This document shows positions 54,397-64,000 of a stretch of DNA of 64,000 bases, one piece after another (the stretch's first letter is position 1; each line of letters starts with the position of its first letter). The translations under genes were made by a program, and so were the position numbers. The notes beneath the pieces were generated by a model. That model was not told the origin of the DNA. It ran no database searches and saw nothing but the letters and a program-made list of their open reading frames with translations. The stretch spans positions 35,116,001 through 35,180,000 of the forward strand of contig CM065818.1 in NCBI GenBank assembly GCA_033398695.1. Direction: 5' to 3'. Source of the DNA: Orobanche coerulescens. Its lineage: Eukaryota; Streptophyta; Magnoliopsida; Lamiales; Orobanchaceae.

Positions 54397-56571
54397 TGTA
54401 ATATCCGCATTTTTCCCTTCTCTTATTATTCTCATTTTGGTACATTTTCGTTTTTAGCAACTCGCTTGTAACCGTATTGACATTTTGAGGATATTTAATA
54501 TTGAACTTTTGTCGTTCGATCTTGTTTCGGACTCATTTTACTCGAGTCGGTGTTTCATGTTTTTTTCGTCGCTATTTGGTGTGTTATCATAATCGTCGTT
54601 CGGAACCGCCGTTTTGGGGTTGCCGAAGATCGATCTCATGTTATTGTGGGCGTTGTGAGCTTTTGTTGGTGTTTCGACCATGTTTCGTACATTTCATATG
54701 TTTGGACTGTTTTGTAAATTTCCCAAAAGTTTGGGAAATTTACGTTTGATGTTGTTTTTCTGAACCTTTGAGTAGTCGGGAATATGTTTTCCTTCGGCAC
54801 TTAAGTTCGTCGTTTCAGGCCCCTTACGTCCGTACCATCGTGAATTGTTCACCGTTGTATTTCGATTCTTTTTCGGTACCTACCTCTTTCATTCCTGGCC
54901 TGTACTCCACAGAAAGGAATGTTACGTACGTAACACCCTTTTTGGTTACGTACGTAACGTCCTACTGTAATTGATGCAGGCACTACGCCTTTTTGGTTAC
55001 GTACGTAACACCCTTTTTGGTTACGTACGTAACGCCCTAGTGTATATCGATTCAGGCGATTTTGCCTTTTTGGTTACGTACGTAAGGCCCTTATGGCTTA
55101 CGTCGTATCTGACTTAAATGCGTTAGCATGTGGTGGCTAACGTACGTAACGAGGTCTGGGTTTATAAACCCAGGGGTTGACCGATTTCGGCCATTTTCAC
55201 TCCTTCTCCTCCCCATCCGACTCCTAGGCGATCTCCTTGGTATTTCCGGCGATTTGAAGCTTGTTAACTCCGAGCCATCATCTCCTTCGAGTTTTTTGGA
55301 GCATATTATCAACCTCTAATCGTGTTCTTCGTCACTATTCAAGGTAAACTCCTAAAACCTTGTTTTGGGTAAATTGAAGGGGGTTTTCATGTTTCGTCCG
55401 ATTCGTTCTGTATGCTAGATTAATTCATGCTGTACATGATTAATCTTGTTGGTATTCTTAGTTTCCCTACGGATTCATGGTATATTTCGTGATTTTTACG
55501 GAATCGAGAGGGTTTGGTTGTGGTCCGCCCTCGTTGTTGTTTATATACGAATATACATGAATCGTAGGCGGGTTTTCGGGTGTATTCCAATTCCGTATTC
55601 AGTTAGAAATGGTTGTGATTGTATTCTTCGAATCGTTAGGTTCGGTTTCATTGGTTCCTAGCGTTCGTCGGTGACTTTCCTTTCCGTTCTTCGCGTCGTC
55701 AATAATTCAAGGCAAGTATTTTCGGAAACCTTTATGCTTAACATGGAATGGTAATGTATTTTGTGTGTGATTTGCTCACCTCATGTTGGTCCGACGGGAT
55801 AAAGGAGGGAATCCAAAGGTTTGCGTCCCGGATTCATGAGTTTGTTTAGCTAGCCAGTGCGGGAGGGTCCTTAGAGGCCTCGTGCGGGAATTTATGATAT
55901 GACTCTGTTCCCAAGGCGATGCATGTGCATGCTTTGTTTTATAATATAGGCAGTGCGGGAGGGTCCTTAGAGGCCTCGTGCGGGAATTTATGATATGACT
56001 CTGTTCCCAAGGCAAATTGTTTGACTGTTTATTTTCCGGGAAAGACATGTCTAGTTTTGGTTTTTGAAATAATATTGGTGAATGTACTATGAAATGTGTA
56101 AGCGATTGGTTTGCCTTGATTACTTGTACTAGCGTAATTGCTAACCCCTTTGGGGACCCGTTTCGGGGAAATTCTTGTTATGGATTTCAGGTTATGATTA
56201 TCCGGACGAGCGAGCACCGGGACAGTACGAGGATGTCGGCCAAGGCCGTTGACATGTGCATTTGGGTCTACTTATTTCTTTGCCCAATTCGATATGATTG
56301 TTCCCGCAGTTTTAAACTTATAGATCGTACTCGCGAGTACTTAGGATTTTCGTTTCAAACTCCGTATTGTATTGCTTTAAATTGTCACGTTGTTGGTTGA
56401 TGCTTATTTCGCCGGTTGCTCCGGGCGTATCTTTATATGTCATATTATTTAAATGTGTATCCTCGCTAACCAAGACGGTTAGTCGAGTGGAGTTTTCCTA
56501 TTGTAGCCTGGTAGGTCCCATGTAGGGGTCTACGGCGCTGTAACATATTCCGAATATCTCGGGGTGTTACA
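54397..56571 (+). repeat. element C 3' LTR
   Basis: 2175 bp, uninterrupted. Palindrome array at 54918-55150, TATA box TTTATAAA at 55161-55168. A ~98-bp segment is duplicated in tandem at about 55855-56012 (GCAGTGCGGGAGGGTCCTTA occurs twice), which the 5' LTR lacks. Confidence 0.92.
54918..55150. repeat. GTTACGTACGTAAC array in element C 3' LTR
   Basis: Same palindromes as at 42030-42275. One unit near 55100 is altered (TACGTCGTATCTGAC), the others are intact. The array ends about 10 bp before the TATA box. Confidence 0.82.
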
Positions 56572-56576
56572 GTATA

Positions 56577-59345
56577 TCAAATGCCCACCAGTTAGTGTTG
56601 CAAAGCCTGCTCTTTAGCCAAAGTAGGAGCGAGTCCTTCCTATGCTAAAGAAACAAAAGCAAACATTCCATTCTTACGCTGAACATAAGGAGAAATTTGT
56701 GGATCCATCCACCTAATATGCGGACTATTTATGTATTTATGATTTTGATGGATTCTCCGACATGTTGGTAACATGTCGCTCTCCTGTCCACTCAAACTGT
56801 TGCAGAACTTCCAAAATAATTTATAAGGACTCACCTCCCTTATCACATCTAAAGGACTCGATGATGTTGGAGAGTTCACATCAAAAAGTACTTGATGTTT
56901 ATTGCATGATAGAGATTAATGAATAGTATCTCGTCCCATATGCATATGCAAATGTCTCACATAAACCACCGTCGAAAGAATATGTATGGTGATTATGTAA
57001 TCGGTTATGCGCACCAATTAGCATATTTTTGCCTGGGATTATGTAATATTGCACGCAACTTTACTTAAATCGTTCATTCTTAGACCTTTTGCTAACTAAT
57101 TAGTTTATGCGTACCAGTTGGTAACTGGATAGCCTGATTTTTGTATTTTGGACCCAGACGGACTTGAGTGCCAATTGCGCATATTTGGTTACGCATTATA
57201 TGTGCCTTGTGCGCCCCACAATGCATCGGTCATTAGAAACGATTAAGTATTCACGTTGGATAAGAATCTCCAGACGTTTATCCGCTATTTAGAACCTTCA
57301 CAGTGATCTCTTTACCGCACGATTTGCGGATTGTCACTTTAATGAGACAACCTTCCCGTCGTTAGGGGGAGGAGAGAAAACGTAATTTCTCGGGGAACGA
57401 CAGGAATTGTCATGGTGTCTCCACTTTGTCTCATTATGATCCCCGAACTTCACAATGTTACCGTGAAGCACAAAGCACAAAGAACACTCGATCTTCAGGA
57501 TGTAGCAGATTCGATGCCTGATGCATTTACTGATATCGTTCAAGTGACAAGATCTCACATTAAAGTTGCAAATGTGCTGTAAGGTTAGAAGTCCCCTCCA
57601 AGGGGCACATCACCAATGAACCGGGTGATGCAACCGCACTTGGTGGAGGTATGGTTGAGGACGTGGCTCCCTACGAAGGAATGGGTGGAAGCCACATGGT
57701 TTGACTAAATATTCACCCAAGTAAGAGGTAGAGTATGGCACAAATTCACATGTTAACCATTAATGAACTCGTTTCATGAGATCATGCTTGATTTTATTAT
57801 GTCCATGAATCATGACGAGGGGGACACCCCGAAGATATGATTCAGAAAATCAAGAATCTCGATGAAATTATGAGGGTGTGGCCTGATCAACCACCCACTT
57901 TGATGACATGTCATGAATCATAAAGTACGATGATGTCGAACCTTGCTCGGTTGGATGAAATCAGCATAGAGCTGATTGGCCTATAAGAAAAACATTCCAG
58001 ATAGAACTAGATTCTCCGACAAAGAGTCAGGTATTTGGTGTGGGTAGTGCTAACCTACCCAAGTGTAAAGCATATAAGACATAAACGAACCTTTGTCGTA
58101 AAGCGTAGTGAGAATATAGAGTCCTAATGTACAAGGTTTCACGAAGTAATGCTTCTCACAACGCCTTGGAATTGATTACGAGGAAATGTACTCCCACGTA
58201 TACGTTCCGCTATTTGATTAGCGTAGTAATTTCCGAGGGACTGGAAATGCAGCTAAATGGATGTGGTTACTACGTATCTCTATGGGGATCTAGATACGGA
58301 GATATATACGGAAGTGCCCTATGGCATTTCACTACCCAAATCAAGTAACTCCAGGACCTGAGTACGTATTCAGTTCGTTTGAAACGCTCAACTTTATGGT
58401 TTTGAAGCAATCCTTAAGGATGTGGTATAACCGTATAAGTGACTACTTGATTGGGAAGGTATATAAGAACAATGAATTGTGTCTATGCGTCTTCACAACA
58501 AAAACAAGTTCGAATTTGCGATCATCGCAATGTACGCCGATGACGTGAACATAATCGGTCTTGATGAAATAAGAGAAACCACCGGATACTTGAAAATTAA
58601 GTTTGAGATGAAAGATCTTGGGAAAAATCGGTTCTGTCGAGGCATTGACATAGACATCGAGTTTGTGGAATTCATTCCACCGGTCTTCCTATGTCCAGAA
58701 GTTTCTCAGGCACTTTAACATGGACAAGGTAAACCCGACTAGCACCCCATGATAGGTCGAACATTTGGATGCAAAGGAAAGATCCATTTCGTCTAAACGA
58801 AAGTGACGAAGAGCTTTGGGAGCTGAAATTCCCTACTTGAGTGTAATCGCGTATTATTGTACTCAGCTCAATGTACACGACCTGCTATCACTCAGTTAAT
58901 CCGCTGACTAGATTTAGTTCAGCATCGACGCAACATCAATAGAATGGTATCAAGAATATCTTCTGATACTTAAAAGAAACCATTGACTTGGGACTATTCT
59001 TTCCCTACAAGCACGAAAAGGAAGCTGCTTACGAAAAGGCAAATGCTAAAGTAAATGCTGGTGCCGAAGCAACTACCATAAAGTATGTGTTGGTATGAAT
59101 TGCTTATGTTTTGGAAATCGACTATGCAAACCCCTTTTGGCTACCTCCTCGAATCACGACAAGATTATTGCTTTGCATGAATCAATCCGTGAGTGTACAT
59201 GATTAAGAACTATCATTCTACACTTGTGAGGAACTAGCGGTTAAGTACTGCCACTGATGATCATACTTACATTTATGAACATAATGTAACTTGTAAATCC
59301 ACTTGATTGATGGAATGATCATAACGGGAAATATGTGAGATATAA
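56577..59345 (+). pseudogene. copia pol continued: integrase, RT, RNase H; broken
   Basis: Integrase core traces: WIHPPNMRTIYVFMILMDSP (about 56700-56760), and further on text corresponding to the D and E region, all frame-shifted. RT: TFRYLISVVISEGLEMQLN (58200-58250), LKQSLRMWYNRISDYLIG (58400-58460), then FAIIAMYADDVNIIGLDEI (58510-58570) carrying the copia YADD/YVDD catalytic box and YLKIKFEMKDLGKNRFCRG. RNase H start: GIKNIF and YLKETIDLGLFFPYKHEKEA (58950-59030). Many stops and frameshifts show long decay. Integrase ahead of RT confirms copia. Confidence 0.82.
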
Positions 59346-59349
59346 CGTA

Positions 59350-59999
59350 ACATACTCACATAGGTTGCACTCTTTTCCTTAGACCAAGGTTTATTTTTCC
59401 CACTGGGTTTTGTTACTTGGCAAGGTTTTTAACGAGGCAACGATATATGAATGTAAGCATTAGGGGGAGCCGTAGAGTTTTCCAACTCTTGAGATCGATT
59501 TAAAGATCACAAGGAAATGGTGATTTATAAAGAAACTTAATCACATGTGTTGTACTCTTTTCTTTGACCAAGGTTCATTTTCTCCCATTGGGTTTTGTTA
59601 CTTGGCGAAGTTTTTAATGAGACAACGACTACTTGATTGATGTACAAATCAGGGGGAGATGTAGACTTGAGGGGGAGTCTTACATCCAAACCGTAGGTTA
59701 TACTCTTTTCCTTCCAAGGATTCTTTTTCCCACAGGGTTTTTATCACTTGGAAAGGTTTTTAACGAGGTAACAAGATGTGCGATTTTAGGGATCGATGGA
59801 ATGGTCACCTTAGTAGCGCTATGATCAAATGTAACGATCATATGAGAGGATAGATTCAAAGGACGAAGTCTAAACTCGATGTGTCTAGATGCTGTACTCT
59901 TTTCCCTACGATCAAGACATTTTTCCCACTGAGTTTTTGCTTGACGAGGTTTTAACGAGGCAACATGACATGCGCTTGTAGACTAGGCACAAGGGGGAG
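59350..59999 (+). repeat. copia 3' UTR: reiterated module and polypurine-like tracts
   Basis: Four diverged copies of a module (TACTCTTTTCCTT..., CCAAGG, TTTTTCCCACTGGGTTTT, CTTGGCAAGGTTTTTAACGA, GGCAAC) begin near 59366, 59549, 59698 and 59889. A-GGGGGAG tracts occur at 59462, 59651, 59669 and finally AAGGGGGAG at 59991-59999, which abuts the LTR and is the true polypurine tract. Such a module is known once or twice near the 3' end of several plant copia elements; here it is repeated. Confidence 0.72.
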
Positions 60000-60175
60000 T
60001 GTTAAAGTAATAATACCCATTGTGTGCCTAAGTCTGTTAGTTTATGGGCTTTCCTAGTTAGGATTTGGTTGAGGCCTATTTGTATGTACTTCACCCTATT
60101 TAAGGGATCTCATTGATGGAATAATACAACAACAAATTTGCCCTACTTTCTGTTTCAGTTATTTTCCCTTCAACA
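60000..60175 (+). repeat. copia 3' LTR
   Basis: 176 bp, TGTTAAAG...TTCAACA, followed by ATCTC. Confidence 0.92.
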
Positions 60176-60180
60176 ATCTC

Positions 60181-61640
60181 CTAATACTTCTTATCAAATT
60201 ATTACACTAATCTCTGTAAAATTAAAATATTTACAGGTCTACCGTATTATCCCTCTCTCTCGTATTTCACAACCCATATTTTATGTTTATTTTTTTCTAT
60301 TTCTCTCTCCTTAGCCGGTATTATTTTTTATCTTCTTTAATTACTGATTGTGTTTTTTATTTTATTTCGATTCTCTCTCCGAGATCTTCATCGTTTATTT
60401 CCTGTCTGTGCAGATTTGGGATTTCTGCCAGAATGAGACAAGTAGGAATTTCTACGGGAACGCTACATATTGAACTGATTTTGACAGATTCATTTTTTTA
60501 ACTGATTTACATAGTTCGTCAGATTCATATTTCTTCATTTTTTTCAATTTGAGATTTTCTCACAATTTGAGATTTAAGTTTGGGTGGATTTATTTTTGAT
60601 TTTTCAAAACTAATTTTCAAAGAAACAAAACATAGTTCATTGCCGTTGGTATTGAGGTTGGCGTATTAACAATCCGTTCGTGAGAAATTCAACTATGATG
60701 CTGTCGTCTGCCTCTATAATGTCGATGCACAAGTGCCACCTCCGTAACCACAATTACTTATGTCGATAGCTACAATGCAATATCTCATTGAAGGAGTGTG
60801 ATTAGATAAATATTTTATTGATTTGATTTAGTGGGGTAATTTTTGTATTTGTTCAATCTGTTAATTATGCTAGCTAATCTAGTTTCTTGGAATGATTAGT
60901 TTGCAGGCATATCTATTAGATTTTGCTGATTTTAGGTTGCTATTGACCTTTTGGATACCTTTTAGATGGTGAGTACATACAGATTGTGGATGTATACATG
61001 GTTTCGTTGATTTTGATCAGGAAGTAAAGTTTTAATTACCCGTGTAATGCGTTTTGTTTACATATGATAGCCAACTGGGCTACCTTTTCGAATGGGTAAT
61101 TTGTCTCACATATATGGTTATCTTTTTGTTATGTTCGTTTTGAAAATATATTTTATGCAAGTAAGATACTAAAGGATATATATTTGGTTACTCGATTATA
61201 TCATCCTGGACACTCATTCACAATACTAAATAAGACTAATTAATTATTTCTTTAATCGCTCCCACTCATTTTCAAGTTACGCTTCATTATTGTTTGGTTA
61301 CTCTCTAATGATTGATTAGGTTTTTCAATTACTTAAAACGCATATCATGAAGCCCGACCCAAATGCGTGAGGTAAATATGTACCATCATCCTAAGTCAAC
61401 GAATCAAAGAAAGTGACCATACAAATTAAATATAATAACCAAATTATAACAAAAAAGCATCCACCATATAATAAATACAAAAAAATGATATCCACTAATA
61501 AATTTGGATATTTTTATATACCAATATATAAAATAAATAGTATTTGGTAAATGGTATCCACTAAGGAGTAATCGAGCATTCATTTACAAGTACCCATAAA
61601 TATTGATTATTATGCATTATCGAAATACATACAAATAAAT
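60181..61640. other. AT-rich DNA right of the copia element, no supported gene
   Basis: T-rich, low-complexity. A 72-codon plus frame at 60283-60501 is Phe/Ser/Leu-rich with no motif. From 61380 to 61640 the word ATCCACTAA/GGTATCCACTAA recurs. No coding support. Confidence 0.45.
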
Positions 61641-61649
61641 ACTATTGTT

Positions 61650-61800
61650 ACTATGGATTATCTCCCCTATATACTAATGCAGAATACGCTGAGCCTAAGT
61701 GGCAGCTTCTCATCCTTCGGCTGCCACATGTCTTTTGCTGGTGCTTCAGGTGCTTATGTGTCAGCTTCTCATGCTTCAGCTGGCACATAATCAATTACTG
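61650..61800. repeat. two tandem hairpins, possible Helitron or MITE end
   Basis: GTGGCAGC (61699-61706) pairs with GCTGCCAC (61720-61727). A second diverged copy pairs TATGTGTCAGC (61755-61765) with GCTGGCACATA (61779-61789). The two ~37-bp units are direct repeats about 57 bp apart. TCTCCCCTATATACTAAT just before them resembles plant Helitron 5' ends, but no CTRR 3' end was identified. Confidence 0.4.
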
Positions 61801-62730
61801 GCCTAATTATCATTGCATTAATTACATTATAATTATACCTCAAATAACTCCTACCTGCCTTATTAATTTTTACGAATTAAGGAATATGAATTATGAATGA
61901 ATAAGAATTGACTATATTTACAAAAATATTTCATATTTTCATAATTAGAAATATAAAGCCCAAACAAAGAGAAATTTAATATAGTAGTGTACACTATATA
62001 TTAAAAACTTAAACCTAAAATCTCGCGGACATATTATATATTCCACTAATTAGTTAGTTTATATTAGTTAGTCACTATAATTAGGTATATTAATAAAAAA
62101 ATATCAACTGAAATGAAAGATGTTTGGGAGTATTGCAAAAGAAGTATTGAAAATATATAATTAAAAAAGTACTTAAAGTCCTAATCAATTAAATAAATCG
62201 AAATAATCTTATTAAAAATATTATTGAAAGTGTAGAAACAATGGTTTTAATTATTATTTATAAATAAATCAAATAAACTATGGAATAAATCAATTAGTCT
62301 ATTTAAATTTTATTTAATTAATATAAAATAACAAAATAAATGAAAAAACTTATATTTAATAAATTATATAATTACTGGTTTTAAGAATTTTTAAAGAGAT
62401 ATTTCAAAATATATAAGAAATTAAATTTAATAATATACTAATTCGTAGATCTTTGTACAAAGAGAATTTCAGAAAATAAAAATTGATCGTTTTAAGTGTT
62501 TTTTAATTTTTTTTGTTTTAAATTTATCTACTTTTAAAATAAACTATATATTTTTGAAAGTTTTAGATTTGCTTTTGTATTTTAATTTATATCCAAATAA
62601 TTCATGTAATTTTTTTTTCAAATATAAGGATTAAATTATCTCTTTTTTGGCCATATACAGAAACCGTTAAATACTTAACGATTTAGATCATTTTGGCAAA
62701 AAAAAGGACCAAAAAAAATGTGGAACTAAA
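61801..62730. other. AT-rich spacer
   Basis: Very AT-rich, no open frame of note and no recognisable element. Confidence 0.5.
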
Positions 62731-62734
62731 ATTT

Positions 62735-63196
62735 CATCAAATACAGTTTAACACAGTCAGATATGAATTGAGGTTTTTCTAATACGAGTTTTCAAAATTA
62801 CTAAAAGTGCCCAACTATTTATGTGTTCTCTTGAATGTAAAATATGTCAACTTTAATACTTCTATATATTAGGTTAAATATTTGAAAATAATATTATATA
62901 AAAATGATATAAAGTTTAAAGTGAACCAAATGTCACTTAGGTTTTTTGTAATACAAGTTTCACAAATTACTAAAAATACTCTAATTATTTTTCTCTTCTT
63001 TTGAATGTAAAATTTTTTGAATTTAGTACTCTTAATTATGAAGTTCAATGCTTGAAAAGTACCCTATAACTTTTAGGGCTCATTTTATATTACAAACAAA
63101 ATTGGGGGATAATTTTAATTAGGCTATGATGTTGATGTAGTTTTCTTAGTTAACCCCGCGATTAGTATATTTACAATAAGTCATACAAGTAATTCA

Positions 63197-63231
<35 letters not shown>

Positions 63232-63835
63232 TATGATGATGATGCTTTTTTTTGTTTTGTTTTTGGTAAATTGGGAAGTACTTAATTTTAAGTTATAAGT
63301 CATAATCTCCTTACTTTTTAATTCCAAAATCTATTTTAAAATAAATATACATATAGTTTCACTTCAACCAAACGGGATTTTTTGTAATACAAATTTAAGA
63401 AATTAATAAAAGTACTTCAACTCTTTTTCTATTTTTTAATGTAAAATGGGTAGACTTTAATACTCTTAAATATAAAGCTAAATATTTGAAAAAAATATCA
63501 TATAAGCATAAATATGCCGTTTTACTTCAATCAAATCAATTAAGTTTTTTATTTTGTAATTTTTTAAAATTTTAAGGTCGTTTTTAATTAGGACAAAATT
63601 CTGATGTATATTTTTTAACTTATCCAAGATATTCTTATATTATAATTGTTAAATTTCTTGGTAATTTTAAGGCTATGATTTGGATGTAGTTTTCTAAATT
63701 ACAGGTATATTTATAATAGGTCATACGAGTAATTAAATTATATATACTACTATTATGTTTTTTTATTACAATTTGAGAAGTGCTTAATTTTAAGCTATAA
63801 GTCAAAATCTCTTATGCATTTTCAAAAGCTTTTTT
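62735..63835. repeat. large imperfect direct repeats (~430 bp period)
   Basis: A segment starting AGGTTTTTTGTAATACAAGTT (about 62939) recurs as GGATTTTTTGTAATACAAATT (about 63374), and a partial third copy precedes them (about 62771). The shared parts continue through GATGTAGTTTTCT, CATAC(A/G)AGTAATT and TTAATTTTAAG(T/C)TATAAGTCA. Similarity is moderate and broken by indels. No coding. Confidence 0.55.
63201..63230. repeat. (TA)15 microsatellite
   Basis: Thirty bases of uninterrupted TA, lying within one unit of the large direct repeat. Confidence 0.9.
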
Positions 63836-64000
63836 TATTTTAAATATTACTAGAATTATCCTTGCCATAATTATTTTGTATAATTGTACATATGAAGTTG
63901 TACCAAAGGACAATGCATATATTGGTTATTCAAGTATAAGCTCTTCTTCACTTGAGCATCATTGCAAACTCATAATTATGAGATTAATTGTTGGACAAAC
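63836..64000. other. AT-rich window end
   Basis: Nothing recognisable. Confidence 0.5.

Larger units (their letters stand above)
41515..56571 (+). mobile_element. element C: Tekay/Del chromovirus inside the copia element
   Basis: Flanked by the perfect target duplication GTATA (41510-41514, 56572-56576). LTRs start TGTAATATCC and end GGGTGTTACA. The 5' LTR (41515-49499) is itself split by element D; the 3' LTR is 54397-56571. Primer site TGGTATCAGAAC at 49505, gag at 49736, pol ending in a chromodomain at 54361, then the shared hairpin and polypurine tract. Coding is interrupted by point nonsense mutations and a few frameshifts, but most of it is readable. Older than element D, younger than the copia host. 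Confidence 0.93.
38022..60175 (+). mobile_element. Ty1/copia retrotransposon, old, split by element C
   Basis: Two 176-bp LTRs (38022-38197 and 60000-60175) are flanked by the perfect target duplication ATCTC (38017-38021, 60176-60180). Element order is LTR, primer site, long leader, gag, gag-pre-integrase, [element C], integrase, RT, RNase H, repeated 3' UTR, polypurine tract, LTR: the copia order, with integrase before RT. Removing element C (41515-56571 plus one GTATA copy) joins the reading across the integration site. The coding region is full of stops and frameshifts. The 5' LTR has lost the canonical TG start (TAGTAAAG versus TGTTAAAG). Confidence 0.92.

Noticed and set aside
60283..60501. 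72-aa plus frame
   Set aside because: Low-complexity Phe/Ser/Leu string in T-rich DNA, no splice or homology support.
1..64000. tRNA or rRNA genes
   Set aside because: None seen. The only tRNA-like match is the 17-base primer site at 10104-10120, which lacks the rest of a tRNA.

Overview
This window is plant nuclear DNA, very probably from a eudicot. It is almost wholly transposable elements nested inside one another. The evidence is plant-specific element families (Tekay/Del and CRM chromoviruses, a tRNA-Asp-primed Athila/Tat-type LTR, CACTA and hAT DNA transposons, Ty1/copia), AT-rich spacers with plant-type introns, and a plant LOG gene relic. I see no intact ordinary host gene. No species can be named from the sequence alone.

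Layout. (1) 282-4210 is a complete CACTA element (TSD AAT) carrying broken exons of a Werner-type RecQ helicase, a captured gene fragment. (2) 4.2-8.4 kb is mostly unassigned AT-rich DNA with two CACTA-like MITEs. (3) 8.4-11.7 kb reads on the minus strand: an Athila/Tat-type LTR with its tRNA-Asp primer site, then a 169-codon ORF with a carlavirus-like cysteine-rich motif, then an intronless, broken LOG (cytokinin-activating) gene. (4) 11.7-24.04 kb is the right part of a second CACTA element encoding a ULP1-like (C48) protease; a non-coding 8.8 kb LTR element (LARD, element A, 13560-22377, TSD ATCTA) sits in one of its introns. (5) 24097-36383 is a non-autonomous hAT element (8-bp TSD CTTACATG) that received a solo LTR (24114-25074, TSD AAGTG) and a degraded 10.5 kb Tekay chromovirus (element B, 25758-36230, TSD CGTTG). 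(6) 38022-60175 is an old Ty1/copia element with 176-bp LTRs (TSD ATCTC). It was split by a Tekay chromovirus (element C, 41515-56571, TSD GTATA), whose 5' LTR was in turn split by a young CRM-like chromovirus (element D, 42370-48266, TSD TTTCC). (7) 60.2-64 kb is AT-rich, with paired hairpins and a large imperfect direct repeat.

How it fits together. Target-site duplications give a relative order: copia, then C, then D; hAT, then the solo LTR and B; ULP1-CACTA, then A. Element A has no gag-pol but keeps the primer site, polypurine tract and a hairpin shared with B and C, so it was probably mobilised by Tekay proteins. Five LTR families carry arrays of different short GC-rich palindromes, usually just upstream of a TATA box; this is the most striking pattern that ordinary annotation does not explain. 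The other is the LTR / virus-like ORF / LOG arrangement at 8.4-11.7 kb.

Limits: family calls rest on motifs read by eye. Many coding breaks are real-looking pseudogene lesions, but some indels could be assembly errors.
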